DNA of 64,000 nt from Mactromeris polynyma (lineage: Eukaryota > Mollusca > Bivalvia > Venerida > Mactridae), in assembly GCA_032209605.1 (NCBI GenBank), contig JASFXZ010000016.1, positions 15,128,001 through 15,192,000 of the forward strand. The letters run 5' to 3'. Shown piece after piece: positions 1 to 13,203 of the stretch. The notes beneath the pieces were generated by a model. That model made no database searches, was not told where the DNA came from, and saw only the letters and a program-made list of their open reading frames with translations. Numbering within the stretch: position 1 is the first letter of the stretch; every line of letters begins with the position of its first letter. The position numbers and the translations under genes were made by a program.

Positions 1-254
1 ATTATACAGATCTGTAGTCAGGAATTTAAATTTGAGTTGGTACGTTAATAATACAGGGATATGGAAATTATGGATATTGCTCAAATTTTATTGCATGTAA
101 TGGTCAATAGTTTTATTACTGACACCTTAGTAAATTAATGTGCATATATGGTAAATTACTTGCCACACAGCGATTAATAAATGAATAATACAGGAGTGAG
201 TATATATTTTAAGAAGTGGAAAATAAATGTAACATTATTAAGTACACCACGCAC

Positions 255-317
255 TTGATTGTCGGCTTTTAGAGTACATAACTCTAACTCCAAGGATTGT
301 TTATCTTTGGCAAATTT
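255..317 (-). CDS. Copy A coiled-coil exon 6 (63 nt, phase 0-0); gene continues off the left edge
   Basis: It is framed by TTTCAG and a GTGCGT donor. The 21 residues start KFAKDKQSLELELCTLK and are identical to copy B exon 36,305-36,367. No stop is reached, so the 3' part of copy A lies outside the window. Confidence 0.72.
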
Positions 318-728
318 CTGAAACATAAATGACATATTCATAAACTCAGTCCTCATATGTTAAAACTTCGAATGAACAGTTAAAGGAAGGCCTAATTCAC
401 TATGGCACAATTTGGTTGCATTGATATATGCTTTTTGTGAATTTGTATTTTTAAAATTTGATGCATGCTATGTATTATTTTCATCACCATTCTGTTTTAT
501 TAGACAATTTATTTATTTAGCGATCTTATCACATTTTAAATCAGAATGTTTTATATATTTTACCAGTAGATGTATACAAGTTTTACATACACATTGTTGA
601 TATATATAAATTTATATTTACTTCTTCGAAGATTCAATTATATTGGCATATTTACCTCATTTCTCATGCGACATACATTATCAGTTGATATATGTCTACT
701 ACCTGAAGTTCACCAAGCTTTCACATAC

Positions 729-791
729 CTGATCGTTGTCTTTAAGGACAATAACGTCTATTGTCAACGAATCTTTGTCTTTTGCCACTCT
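729..791 (-). CDS. Copy A coiled-coil exon 5 (63 nt, phase 0-0)
   Basis: The CTTTCAG acceptor and GTATGT donor frame 21 residues starting RVAKDKDSLTIDV, equal to three heptads. The counterpart is 36,779-36,841, with one Ser/Ala difference. Confidence 0.75.
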
Positions 792-1452
792 CTGAAAGAT
801 ATTTACCCGAAATTGCAATATTCTATCTGAACCAGTTAGCCATCTACATGCGTTAACTATTCTGGCACAATACTGCAATTATATAATTAGTATTACGTCA
901 AGCTACGATTCACACTCTTATATCCTAGTCGGCACTTTCGATTAGATTTGGTATAATGATAATGTTTTGGATATTAGCCAATTTAAATAGTGTCTGTAAT
1001 GGTCATGTATTAGTTGGAATTAATAACAATATAGCGTTACGTGTGAGGAAAGCATAACTCTTTATGGTTTTAGATTATGTTCCCCTGTCGTTAAAAAAAC
1101 TCCTTTCACTTGATAGAATTTTCTTTCCGTGGGCAAATTGCTTTTTTAGCTTGTCATGTAATGAATTACATTCTTCTCATAATTTGGTCCAATCCTTCTG
1201 CCCTTGTTCGTTCTTGATAATTACCCTTATCCATAGACATGTCCCATAGACTTATCAACTCCTAATGAATTGTATACTGACGTTTCTTGGGACATTGTCC
1301 AGTGAATGTGGATTTCCCTTCAATAACTGAATCCTTCCTTAATATATGCATTTTGTCATAGAGTTCCCATTTGTTTTGAAAGTCGCACGACGATATGATC
1401 GATATAAAACTTCGTAACATCTTTAAAACGACTGTATTAAATTGGTACTTAC

Positions 1453-1506
1453 ATTAAATTCTTTTTCCATGTAATACAGGTCCATCTTAAGTTTCGACAT
1501 CATTTT
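1453..1506 (-). CDS. Copy A coiled-coil exon 4 (54 nt, phase 0-0)
   Basis: The TTCTTCAG acceptor and GTAAGT donor frame 18 residues, KMMSKLKMDLYYMEKEFN, clearly a duplicate of exon 3. The counterpart is 37,477-37,530. Confidence 0.75.
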
Positions 1507-1708
1507 CTGAAGAAGAAATGCTGCATGATTATTACATCCAACTATGGATTAAGATACATATCATTTTCCAACTAAACACTTAATTAGTAGATGCAGATTG
1601 TGACTGCGGTCAGATAGTGTTAACTTTGCGCGGAAAGTATGACGAATATATCATTAATATATCACATTCTTAACATCTTTAAAAGGACTGCCCTAAAGGT
1701 GTACTTAC

Positions 1709-1762
1709 AGCATACTTTTGTTCTTGTTCATACATGTCTTTCTTAAGTTTCGATATCATTTT
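1709..1762 (-). CDS. Copy A coiled-coil exon 3 (54 nt, phase 0-0)
   Basis: It lies between a TTTTTTTCAG acceptor and a GTAAGT donor and encodes 18 residues, KMISKLKKDMYEQEQKYA. It is symmetric, so it can be skipped without a frameshift. The counterpart is 37,733-37,786. Confidence 0.75.
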
Positions 1763-2898
1763 CTGAAAAAAAGACTTTTTTATCTGAGTGATAATGATCC
1801 TATTATTGTCAGCTACATAAAACGACGACCAAACACGACACATCAAGCTCATTGTATGTAATAGTTAGTCAGAACTACTTACATCACAAAACCCAGTATT
1901 AGCCCATCGCGGCCAGGGATTGTTGTGAATGAAATATCTTTATAAAAATCTTGTTGTGTCGCCTGATAATCTTCTAATACATTTAAGGTTGCTTCGTTGG
2001 TTTTTGAGAAGATTTAGATAATATTTGTTTGACAATTAACCAGCGGTTGGTTTGGTAAAGCAATTAAAGTCGTGTGCTAGTAACGATCCGGTGAATATCG
2101 AGGACGATTTCACTATTTCAAGACATTATTCTATCGTGACAATAGTACCAATATTAAGTTTATTTATTTATTTTATATTAAGACCTTCCATCGAAATCAA
2201 CAAATATTATATTTATTTTATGTTGTTTTTTTAAAGAAGTTACAATATTTTATCAAATAACTACGCGAGCGTCTCATTTACTTCCCTGTGCGGTGCCTCT
2301 CCGTGACCGTTTAACATCATACTGATTTTTCATCAGATAGTTACGCTTCATCCGATTGCCAAGGGTTTTGTACATTCGAATTGTTCACCAATTTGGAGAG
2401 TCCCATTATTCTAGATTATGTGCGGTTGAAGTTGAAACTGACGTTTCCATGAAAATGGCCGTTCCATGTTAACTATATTGTTAAATGTTGCAGACGAAAA
2501 CAAAGTATCCCGGCGTCTTAAGTATTTGACGGCACAAGCACTTAAATAAAATACCCGCATGGCAAGAATGATATTTTCACTGTTTGAGACCGTGGAATTA
2601 CCATTTTTATTTCACTGATAAATCTCTATTAACCACTGGAAAGCATAAAATAAACATGTATATGTTGGAAACACATGGGGAAGCTATTTCATATTTGATA
2701 AAAATAACATACATTATGTTAGATTAAAACAGCTAGTAACATACAAGTACAATACATGGTCCCTATTCAACAATTGTACCACAAAATATTGTTAAAGGTT
2801 AATCATAACATTGCTAATACCATCGAAATAACATTTATTGGTATAAACAAGTAATAGGCACGAAGCACGAAGTGATGCAACATTGCTGTCATCCGTAC

Positions 2899-2981
2899 CT
2901 GGTTTTCATCTAATTGCTGTTCAAGCCATTGATTTCTCTCACGCTCGGTTTTTAATTTGATTTCATCATCGTCGTCTGCTT
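2899..2981 (-). CDS. Copy A coiled-coil exon 2 (83 nt)
   Basis: The acceptor is TTTAAG and the donor GTACGG. With the single base carried from exon 1, the frame opens as EADDDDEIKLKTERERNQW and ends on a complete CAG codon (phase 1 in, phase 0 out). The exon is acidic, then heptad-like. Copy B has the same exon at 38,703-38,785 with a few substitutions. Confidence 0.75.
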
Positions 2982-3398
2982 CTTAAAGTGTAAAATATAA
3001 TCATTAATTGTGTTATTCGTTTCGTTTCAAGTGACTGGTTATTACTGGTTATGGTCGCATTGTGCGGAAAGTGAGAAAGATTCAATAAGTTGATACACGC
3101 CACATACGTAAGCCATTATGAATGTAGACGTGCTGTCTCTGATGGATGGCATGAAGCCATGCAATTGATTTACGGAAGGTCAGTGGTTTTACATGAGTTT
3201 CTGCCTGGTGTCCTACTATAACATGAGGTGCAATTAGCAATCCATGACACTGGCTGTTTGAGTGCCTTACAGCCCCTTACAAAACAAATATTAAATACAA
3301 CAAACCATGTTTTAAATGCGAATGATAAGACTAATGATTGTTGCAAAGGTATGGTGGTAGGATATAGAAAGTATACGTTCAAATGATTTAGCTCTTAC

Positions 3399-4083
3399 CC
3401 TCTTCTGTCTGTCTGGTGTCGGTTAGCCGGCCGATTGGTCGTGAGTTGGCCATCATACGTTTGAGCAAGTTGCTTGGTCGGAATGTGCATTCGGTGATGA
3501 CATTGTTGCAATCAATGGCTGCGATCTCGTTTTGAATTTTGGCTACTTTAGGCATAGCCTCAGCCAAAATGGAACGCTTATGTAGCATGTCTTCATCTCT
3601 GAAATCTGTAAGTATTTCTTCGACTTGCGATTCAAGAGAATGTATATCCTCCCTCAATTTGTCGAGCTTATGCTGATGTGCAGATTCTAGCACTTTGGCA
3701 TCATCGAGAACTTGCCGTTTCGATCCGGCTACGTATTCTACTACTGAATTTTCAAACAATTCTATATCCAATAATACATCTTCGTTGATCGTTTCAACAT
3801 TTTTTGTATGTTTATCAATTGCTTCCCTGTATTCACCCAGGGTCTGTTTTAGACTTTGTACTTTTTCTAACTGACGGGCTTTGTCTGCATCTTGTAACAA
3901 GACGTGGTCCCTGCATATTCTTATTTTTAAGTGATTCTTAAAGCATACGTTACAAACATTTATTTCACATGGAGAGCAATAACCGTCTACTTGACTGCTT
4001 TCGCACAAATCACACTTTTCTGTATGGTCATTAAAATCGTACATGATTTTTCCTCCTACTGCCATTTCTTCATTGTCATTTAT
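3399..4083 (-). CDS. B-box/coiled-coil protein, copy A, first coding exon
   Basis: Start ATG at 4065; 222 codons plus one base are read before a GTAAGA donor at 3398. The acceptor at 4084-4086 leaves 18 bases before the ATG, so a 5' non-coding exon lies upstream. Residues about 18-53 form a B-box-type zinc finger (CDLC, YCSPC, CNVC, then H and CRDH), placing the product with TRIM-like proteins; no RING is seen. Residues about 60-180 are charged and heptad-like. The exon ends in phase 1 and joins 2899-2981 in frame. Members of this family often act as scaffolds or in innate immunity, but function here is unknown. The near-identical paralogue is at 39,185-39,869. Confidence 0.85.
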
Positions 4084-4734
4084 CTGAAAAAATTGGTAAA
4101 TAACTCACTAAGTCATCAATCTGAAGCATGTTCAGGTCTTTGAATTTTATGACAACACTTAGTTGAATTTGATAAAATGAACACGTACGCGCAATGTAAT
4201 ACCGTGACTTTACAATTAAGTACCCTTTAGTGTCCTTATTTATTTTGTGTTACCGACGTTTGGGTAAGGACATGGCACAGCGTGCAAGAGTATGGCCTGT
4301 TGCATAATATCAATGCCGATGAATGAATTGCATGCCCGACATTATGTACATTGCCCGAATATCCTACACTGTTGTATAATGCAAATGTCAGTAATTAAGT
4401 TACAGGACATTGCAGATAGATATTCTATGTCGTAAACAGTAATCTAGAATATAAAGCATGCTTTAATTGAAGCTATCTTTCTTAATAGGCGATACATGTA
4501 AGTAAACGTAAAGAACCATACTTTATATGTACATATAGACGCAGACAGAGGTCTTAAAAACATCAACATCATGCCGTAATGTTTTTCCCAAAGTATACCC
4601 TTGGTATTTATAATAAACACATCTAAGTTGTAAATGGACCATCGTAGACGCTATCTTAGATTTTCGGGCCTGCATGAAAATACAACGTTATGCTAGCTGT
4701 CTGGTCAGAGACGGCCGAACTTTTCGGTTTATGT

Positions 4735-5850
4735 TAGGTGTATGTTAAATTTCCCTTTACCCAAGTGTAATTCTTTCATTGATATAGTGTCCTGTGATGT
4801 ATTCCTTCCATTAACCACCCCCCTGGTTGTTCTTATTATTTTCTTAGTAAGTTGCTCTTTATGGTGGACGAAGCCATTCCTTGCGCACCTGTAACCGGGG
4901 GTTTAAATCGATATAACGCAGCTAGCTATACTCACATTTAATAGTTATATGGTCATTAATGTCATACACATATTCATAATTTGACTACGTAATCCGTAAC
5001 TAATTATTAAAAGCAATTTATCATTACGTACATAACAACAGACGCACTGCACATAATCCAGCACCAAGAAACAAGCAGCCTTATTCCTTAGAAACTAAAG
5101 TATTTACACCAGAATGCGAAATAAATACAAAATATCAAATTAATAACCTAATATAAAGTCAAAGGAAAACAATTAAAAGTATAATTATATATGAGTATCT
5201 TTGATTGCAGAATAATGATAAGTCGGCTATAAGTGGCGCTCAGTTAGTCTTTCGGCCTATTATATTTGAATTGTTTGGCTGGCTCCGTGATGTATTCCAT
5301 CCATTTTTTTCTCCTTTATTTTACCAATAAATTGAGATTGGTTGTGTTTATGTTCGGCCAGACCTTTTCTTGCACCCCTATTTTCATTTCTACCCTCTCA
5401 CCTCCCTTTGGCCTAAAGCACCTCCGCATTGCCGAACATTGTGGGGTCTTTGTTGGGAGGCATTGTCAATTGTGTGTGGCGTTCCCTATAACAACTTAAA
5501 TCTCCAATTTCCTAGTGACTCTGTTTTCACCCTTGTGTCTTGCCACTATCAGTTTTCAGGTCGTTGATAATGCTGTGTTGTAATGTATTCTTGCCCGCAT
5601 CAATGCAGTATTGTTTTTTATCCCTCCCACTATGTCCCCATGGTATGTTTTATATTTATGTTTCCCTGTCAATGCTGTTCATTTATGTCACAACAGATAC
5701 ACAATAACAAGTCTGGATTAGAAAGCATTTTTGTTTTTGTTTCCATTCTGGTTTGTGCCTCCTCTCGTTGCCTATGGAAAGTCTTATTTATGAATGTGGC
5801 CCTCCCTTATGTACACTTTTTTGCAACTTCATATTATCGTACAGGATAGC
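4735..5850 (+). repeat. Interspersed repeat family, several pieces
   Basis: The pieces share ttaaatttccctttaccc, gtgatgtattccatcc and a segment ending in gtggcgttccctataacaac. Relatives on the plus strand are at 40,470-40,680 and 50,041-50,310. No protein is recognised in the frames here, although 5,266-5,849 has overlapping short ORFs. Confidence 0.6.
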
Positions 5851-7548
5851 AAATAACATTTGTACATTCTGTTTTTTAGAGGAACACAACATTGAATAAC
5901 CAAAAAAACTCTCCCTTAGAAAATAATAGGAAAAATAAATGTTTGGCTGAAGTACGAAGTTTAGCAACAAATATTGAAATTGTGTTGGCTTCTATTTAGT
6001 GAGGAATGTTGAATATAAATTTAAATGATTGTTTGGTTAACATGAAAATACAGTACAGTTGTAAAATATTAGAATTTAAAATGTACAATTTACTTCGTAT
6101 ACTTTTGTAAGTTTTGTCATCTTCACCACATACATTACTTTCATTATCTGCAGTTATATACATACTACATACATACTATCTAAACTATGCAAACAACTTA
6201 TCAAGATATGTTACCGATAAAATATTAAATCAAATATTATTATCTCGTTCTATTTTTTAATCTCATTTTAGAGATCAAATTAACACAGTTTAAAACTAAT
6301 GATTACCTAGATATTTAACTCTATATTCAGAAGTACCACACATATAAACCAGGTCATGAAGGTTAACCAATCAGTAATAAACTTATTTTCTTTACTATAG
6401 ACCACTCTTTTACCGCATAGTTCCTATAAATCATATTAGATACGTGTAATATGAATGAACACATCATGAACGAGTTATGATCAATGATATAACCAAAAAG
6501 TAAACAACGTGCTTATCGTCATTAAAATTTCTATAAATAAATGAAGAAGTAGGGCAGGAAATGACACTTACCAAAAGCACAAGGCGATGTAAGCACAATG
6601 AGAAATGAATACTACACAGACATCTAAGCAATAACTGTACGGGTTCAAGCTACAAATAGGCACGATGTAATAAATAACGGTTAAACATTATTTTCTAATT
6701 AAAGATGTATCTAGCTCATCTGCACCTAAACAATTTAATGGGCTTCATCCAGTTTTGTTGTAACATAGTCTAAAACATCATTAATAAGAACCATTGCCAT
6801 GTATAACCGTTTAAAACAATCTTGTTTAATCATATTACTAAGAGACAAAACTAGTAAAAAACACCCGCTTGTTTTTAATATTATGATAATACAAATGTCT
6901 TTTTGACAAATACAGAGAAATACATTAGAAATGTATTCTGTTATAATGCATATTTATAGTTATAGTTTTAACTAGATAAAGTATAGTTTGCATGATTGTT
7001 TAGATAAACAAATGAACAAAAACTGAGCATAATATAAAGTTCACCATAACACATAACAACGATGACTTGTATTGTACATTATTGCCCAACAGGTGTGTGT
7101 CCATCGTTCATAATACATTTCTACGACAAATGTGAGTAGTTTATTAAACGGAGCTAGAGTTATAAAACGGTATTGTTGTCTAAACAATTAAAACTTTAAA
7201 TGAAGTATTTCTGTTTTCTCATTCGTCATTGACGTAACAAGATTGAAATATGATTTAAAAATATTTTGTAATAGAAATATAAACATCCTATGATTAAAGA
7301 CCAGAAACTTGTGATATAAAACACTATAAATCAATTTTGTTTACAAACCTGTAGATACACTATGTCCGATCCAGATTAATTTCTTAAAACGTTGATAACC
7401 GATAAAAATATCAAATCCCCGGATGTAACAAGGTAGATAATTGATGATAATCTTCACTCCCTTTAACTATCGACTAGAGCTAGTTTTATAATCGATGCAT
7501 TGTTTAAACATACTCATTTTGTATCGTATTTAAAGCAATACTACCTAT
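5851..7548. other. AT-rich sequence without visible genes (copy A)
   Basis: From about 6,120 it matches 40,790-42,200, so it is part of the duplication. No ORF with splice support is seen. Confidence 0.6.
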
Positions 7549-7746
7549 GGTGGCATATAATTGTGTGGTTAACTAGATAAGTATCGGGCACTATCCGACA
7601 ATTTTTCGTGCTAAGATATTTATCTGGTATGAAAATTTATCACGATACTTATCTAGTTAACCACATAATTATATATTTTCTTTAACGTGATAAACACATA
7701 ATTTTCTTGTTAATTGAGAAGTTAACAAGTAGCAGAAACATGCCAC
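7549..7746. mobile_element. Palindromic MITE with TGGTGGCATAT ends, copy A
   Basis: The ends are tggtggcatat and atgccac. Internally taactagataagtatcg and its near-complement form long inverted arms. The relative in the duplicate lies at about 42,207-42,433 and another at about 63,099-63,276. Confidence 0.6.
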
Positions 7747-8595
7747 AAAGAATTAAATTAAATTACTGAAGGGACTGTAGATCAACAAACTATTATAGAC
7801 ATACTGTCCCATTTGTGACTGTATCCCATATTCCACTAATCCTGGTAGGGTTTCGACGACTATATTGCTCAGATAAGTTTGTCATTCTTTTTGAAAGACA
7901 ATACTTGCTTCTGTAGTGCTTATCAGTTCGTCATTTATGTTTTTTAGTCTCTATTTCTTTTATACACGTGATTTCTACGCCCTTCTGTTCTTAATGATTT
8001 GCTGAATACATGCCAAAAATGGTCAGTTGAAAATTAATTTCTAGAGTATGCTTTTCACATTGTTATTGTTGTTGACATTGTGCAGTGCAGATTATATCAT
8101 CTTTATTTCTTCAAGTTAACCAACCGCGTCAAGGTAACAAACGTTGTTCGGTTGAAGAAAAGTTAGTTTATTGGCTTACGTAAGATTTGAATGGTTTACA
8201 CAACACTGGTATGCAAGTGTTAGTATGGCGGCACCGATACAACATTATGTATCTCTGCTGGTACATACAAACTGTATATTAATGTAAAAGCAATGGTGAC
8301 ACGGTGTATACAGTCCGACCTCGTTTATTATACAACCCTCTCCGAACAATTGGTATCATCCGAAATAAATTGGACATGAACATTGTGTACCTAATTGTGT
8401 AATGGTCTTATATTGAGGTAGTTATTAAATGAGGTTTTGTTGTAATAAGTAGTTCTTAACACACGTACTTATATCATTATTATAACGACCGACTAAAAGG
8501 TTTTACTATAGATTAGACTTAACAGCTATATATATGGTAATGAGCCTCCCTTCAATTCGATAAATAGTGATTTGGTTTTATTTCTGCGTCAAAGT

Positions 8596-8644
8596 ATTTC
8601 TCAATTTAATGAAATTATGTTGGCTCTCATCGTGATATAATGTG
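8596..8644 (+). pseudogene. Dead copy of C-type lectin exon 1
   Basis: It aligns base for base with 44,130-44,178 inside the segmental duplication. The start codon is ATT instead of ATG and a Gln codon has become TAA at 8,638-8,640; the GTAAGT donor is still present. No counterparts of lectin exons 2-6 were found downstream in copy A. Confidence 0.8.
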
Positions 8645-8962
8645 GTAAGTTAATTTACTTCTGCAAGTTGGGCGTGTTCTATGTACTTTATAATGTTCAT
8701 TCCATTTGTATATTCCTATGAACTATGCCTCATCGCGAGCGTGTACCGTCAGGATTGCTTTTAAGGCTAAACTTTTTATTAAAAATGCAATGACCTTTCT
8801 TATGCACTTAAGTCGAATGAAATTATAATATTTTAAACATACGTGTATATAGTCTGGGCAAAAGTGAAAATTCAATTCTAAACCATGTAGCTTTTAAAAA
8901 AAAGGATAAATATTTTGTTGATTCAGACTGCAGTGATCTACAATATGCATGTATATTAAAAC

Positions 8963-9184
8963 CTCTTTTATTTACCACCTCAATGATAAGACCACCTTGA
9001 AATTAGAAAGGCAATTTCAAAGAAAGAGAATAAGTAGCAACATACATAAGACAGTGCCTCCCCACTGTCAAGTTCAATTTCACTGTTTTGCTTTTTATTC
9101 AACCTCAATATTCAGACCACCCAAATAAGAAGACTAGTTTTCAAGAGTCCTCAGTTTGGTCTTATTAATGAGGTTTTACTGTAC
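8963..9184. mobile_element. MITE with inverted AAACCTC/GAGGTTT ends
   Basis: The left part, aaacctc with caatgataagaccacc, is mirrored on the right by ggtcttattaatgaggtttt. Pieces of the same family are at 13,075-13,155, 43,827-43,962 and near 51,258. Confidence 0.55.
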
Positions 9185-9365
9185 ACTAAAATTTGTAAAA
9201 TTGCAAACAGTGAGATGTCATAAAACCTATGTTTACACTGTAGAGATAGATTGTTTGTTGTGACGGTATTTGTATCAGAACTTGAGGATATATCTAAAAA
9301 CATTGTTTTGGAAATCACGTTGACAGTGAAACATTGGTATATAAAACTTCATTAAAGGATTTGAT

Positions 9366-9711
9366 TACTGTAAATCACTTTTTTCGCGACAACGTAACTT
9401 TCGCATTAATTCGCGAATCCGGATACTCGGGTATTCAAAGTACTGGTGAAAATATGCTTGTTGCGAATAAAATCACGCGTGTACGAATTTGGTGCATATT
9501 TGAAATTGTGTCTACTCAGTTATAAGAAGGGAAGTGAGTGTATAATGATTTGCTTTGTAAATAGATGTTCAAACAACAACATAAACAATATCCGTCAGTT
9601 TTAAATTCGCGACGGAAGAAGGCGCGAATTCCTCTTTTCGTGAAATACTACTGGGCAATACTTAAATGGGCGAAACTTTAATGTCGCGTGTTCGTGATTC
9701 TGTAAATGGAA
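9366..9711. mobile_element. Probable MITE with CG-rich inverted ends
   Basis: The left end, tactgtaaatcac with cgcgacaacgtaactttcgc, resembles the reverse complement of the right end (gcgaaactttaatgtcgcgt, then gattctgtaaa). The middle is non-coding despite a 63-residue frame. Confidence 0.5.
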
Positions 9712-11524
9712 TTTAATGGCACATATCTAGTTGATTGAATCGTATTTATAGAATAATAATGACATTATGATAAAATAAGTTATATTTGAAGTGATAAAGA
9801 GAATATAAAGATGTAGTGCAACAAACGAATAACAACAGATGTGTATATATATTTAATTGTCATTTTAAAGTTTCGAACATACAATTGGTCTTAATCAGTG
9901 ATGTAATAACTATTCAAAGTTTGAAAATAAAAAATGCCAGTGATTTATCTATCCCAATTACATATGTGAGAAACAGCAAATATAATCAGAATATGTGCTT
10001 ATCTATTCATTTGTCATTTGAACGTTCCGAACATACAATTAATCTTAATCATTGAAATAGATAATATTTTCAGCACGTTTAAAAACACACAGTGTTGTAC
10101 CTGTGATACGTTTTTTAAATGTTATCTTATTGTGTTTTAAAACTCATTTTGATATAAAAAATCCTTGATTGGAAGGAAATTGGAAATTCATCATTATAAA
10201 AAAATCATCTTAAATGCTTATCTTGCATCCCAAGATAAGTTCATAAAATTGCATTTTTTAATATACTGAGTATATTTTAAATTACTTAATCAATAAACCA
10301 GTGACAATACAATCAGAATTGTACATGCATATGGCACACTAATCATACAGACATTCAATGTAATAATTAAAAAAAAACCATAGCACGTCAGTTTCAAGCA
10401 ATAATCGCATGGAAAAAATGACAAATTCGGAAAATATTCGTAAACAAAAACAAAACAGTATGTATTGAGGTTACTTCACAACTACATTTTATGACTGACA
10501 CAAACGTGAGTTTTATTCACTTATGAGAGTGTCTGAGTGCAAACAGGTATTCACATCTTTATTATAAGATCTTATATGGTTCCACGTTCCACGTCGACAT
10601 TGCCTTTTATTGAAGTAATGTTTGCGTACAGGGGCGTACCTAGCGATACGCTCATACGTACGTCCCTAACATCAGTTGGAAGCATGAAAACATTAAGCAT
10701 GGCCAAAACGGTATAAAAATGGGGGGGAGGGGTATAGGGGTTCATTAAGTACATAAATTCTGTACTACCGCTTCAAGACATGCTCGATTGTCTACTTACG
10801 GTAAGCCATTGATTATTGGCATTATGGCGGGGGTAAATAAAAAAATTGTTTCAATATATATAATAATGCTGATAAAATTTGAAACTTTTATATTGTTTTA
10901 GCATTCAAAAAAAGTAATTACCCTCGTTTCTTCTCTGAAAAAATCTTAGACTTTCAAATTTAAGTAACGTCATGAATATGTGAATTAATTGAAACATTTT
11001 TTTCGGCGGGACATTTATGTTATAAATATTTAAAATGGGAGTTACTCATTTGAACATACACATATTGACTACGCAAAACAAATAATTAGTTGGGCATCCA
11101 ATTGTATCGATTAAAATTATTTTTGTAACATATAACATGAACTATATCCACATTTCAGAGACATTTACCGATTAGGTTTTGCAAAATTTCATTTTGAATA
11201 GAATGCTTCATAAATTAAACCAACGCATGATGAAACTGGATATTGCTTTTTTCTATCAAAAATATGTTTTATTTATGGCGAATGAAGTTGATTGTAGGTG
11301 TAAAACATAAACAAATTGACATTGCGCCAAATTATGTTACTAAAGTATTTTAGTGAATTACCTCCCTTTATCAATACTTTTTATTTCTTTGCAATATACA
11401 ACCTTTAACAATTTATAATGAATAACTGCCTAGAATATTAAATAACTTGGAACTGCTGTAAAGTTAAATGTAACATATAAACATTTAAGAAATTTATTAT
11501 AATTGTGTATAGTTACCACATATA
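9712..11524. other. AT-rich, no gene seen
   Basis: Only short frames. A repeat edge caggggcgtacctagc at 10,629 and a G-rich run near 10,721 are the only notable marks. Confidence 0.5.
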
Positions 11525-11660
11525 TTTTAGGGAAAATACCCAACACTGTGGATGGAAAACAAGGACCAAGGGCCGAAGGGGGGGGGGGGGGGGGGAAGGC
11601 AACAGAACACGAATATTATATCAAGTCAATGAACTGTACAGGGGAACTTAACATTCACCT
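11525..11660 (-). repeat. Same family fragment with an 18-G run
   Basis: The segment around 11,600-11,655 matches 47,165-47,225. A homopolymer of 18 G lies at 11,578-11,595. Confidence 0.5.
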
Positions 11661-13074
11661 GGAAAATTAATTAGAATACGAAAAAACAGGTTACGGATTA
11701 CAGCCTCGGAACTGCCAGTAAAAATATTTTGTCAGTTTGTTCAACCGGTGGTCTGACAGATCCTCTGTATTGAATATAAACATAATGCATACACAAGCAG
11801 ACATTCAGCATCTAAATATGATATTATAGCATATTAATGAACATGATCGAATGATCGCAACGCATCAAATGACATATAGAAACACACTTGCAATGTATAA
11901 TCACGTAGACAAAGCCACAAGACGATTTGAATTTTAACAAACATATTCAATAAAGAAATCCATGATCAATACAATCGTTATGAGATACGTGCATCAATAG
12001 TATAAAGTTTTGCATTTTTAAATATTCAAAGTATATACCAATGTAACTAAAGCGGTCAGAATGAAAACAAATTCACGAACTTATCCAATAAACTTCCAAG
12101 TATAAGAGGAGTATAATGCTAATAATACAGATTCTGTATCAGTCAAACACATGGTAGTTTGTGTTATACATAATAATTGAAAGAGAAAACAAACATAATC
12201 AATATAATACACTGATCAAAATAACAATAGTTTGCATAATATTGACCAGTCAAACACATAGTAATCTGTATAATACATAAACAATTGAATAGATAACAAA
12301 TATAATTAACCTCTTAATACACTGACCAAACTAACATATTTAACTTAGATTTTATGCCCAGACTGCAGGAAGTTCTAATCCAAAGAAATAAACGATTTTA
12401 TAATTATACAACATGAAGTTTATCAGACTTTTCTCACTTTATTGTAATGTGGACAAGATTTGCGAAAGTAATGTTTTAAAAGAGAGGGAATAAGTTGCTA
12501 CAGGGAACGCCACATTTAAAGAATATAAACAGTCGGGGTAAATCTAAGCATTCTCTAATATTCAGAATCAAATTATTTGCCTGGCATTACAGGATTTCTT
12601 TAAATACAAATGACAAGCTACTTATTTAGACAACTAAATATTTTTCATTGCAAAAGTATACGCTATATATAAACATGTATTCAAGTAATGTATATAATCA
12701 ATTGATTATTAAAACAAAGGAAATTGTAAATAATAAATATTGATACATTTATAAATCTAATTCGATAAGGCTTTCATTATAGATTTATCCATTATATTTG
12801 GTAAAGGGTGGGAATGTTGTTTAAATCATGTGATATCATTTTAACGCGCTGTAAATAGGTTGTATACAACACCCCTATAATCGATATTTAGTTTAACACG
12901 ATAATGAAAACAACAGCGAATTTGAGTTATAACATCAACTTGTTCAACAATGTTTACTTTGAGACAATATCAACAATAAGAAATCATCAATAATATTGTA
13001 TCAAGATAGTTCTGTCAAAGACTGCCAAATCTTACGTTGACACAACCAACTTACATAGATAACTGAATTACAAT
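11661..13074. other. AT-rich, no gene seen
   Basis: Apart from the tandem pair at 12.1-12.3 kb, a stretch near 12,045 (taactaaagcggtcagaatg) resembles 16,780. Confidence 0.5.
12140..12330. repeat. Tandem pair of about 110 bp
   Basis: cagtcaaacacatggtag at 12,139 and cagtcaaacacatagtaa at 12,247 begin two similar blocks, each ending near acactgaccaa. Non-coding. Confidence 0.5.
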
Positions 13075-13155
13075 TAAACCTCAATAATAAGACCACACTT
13101 GGGACCCTTGAAAACTGGTCAACTTATTAAGGTGGTCTTTATATTGAAATTGAAT
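13075..13155. repeat. Fragment of the AAACCTC MITE family
   Basis: aaacctcaataataagacca and aaggtggtctttatattga, with one good end only. It lies just below the stop of the 13.2-kb exon. Confidence 0.5.
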
Positions 13156-13203
13156 AAAAAGAAAAACAGTTCAAATGGACTTGATTATTATTCAACGTAC
13201 ATG

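Larger units (their letters stand above)
1..8660. repeat. Segmental duplication, copy A
   Basis: Base 1 aligns with 36,038, the B-box exon 3,399-4,083 with 39,185-39,869, and 8,596 with 44,130. Copy A has extra sequence at about 4,900-6,120. Weaker similarity continues to about 8,960. Confidence 0.9.

Noticed and set aside
1860..1910. Extra copy A exon with a GTAAGT donor near 1,880
   Set aside because: No acceptor of suitable quality; in copy B the donor is destroyed.
3931..4143. Plus-strand ORFs opposite the B-box exons (also 39,481-39,929)
   Set aside because: Antisense shadows of the coding exon.
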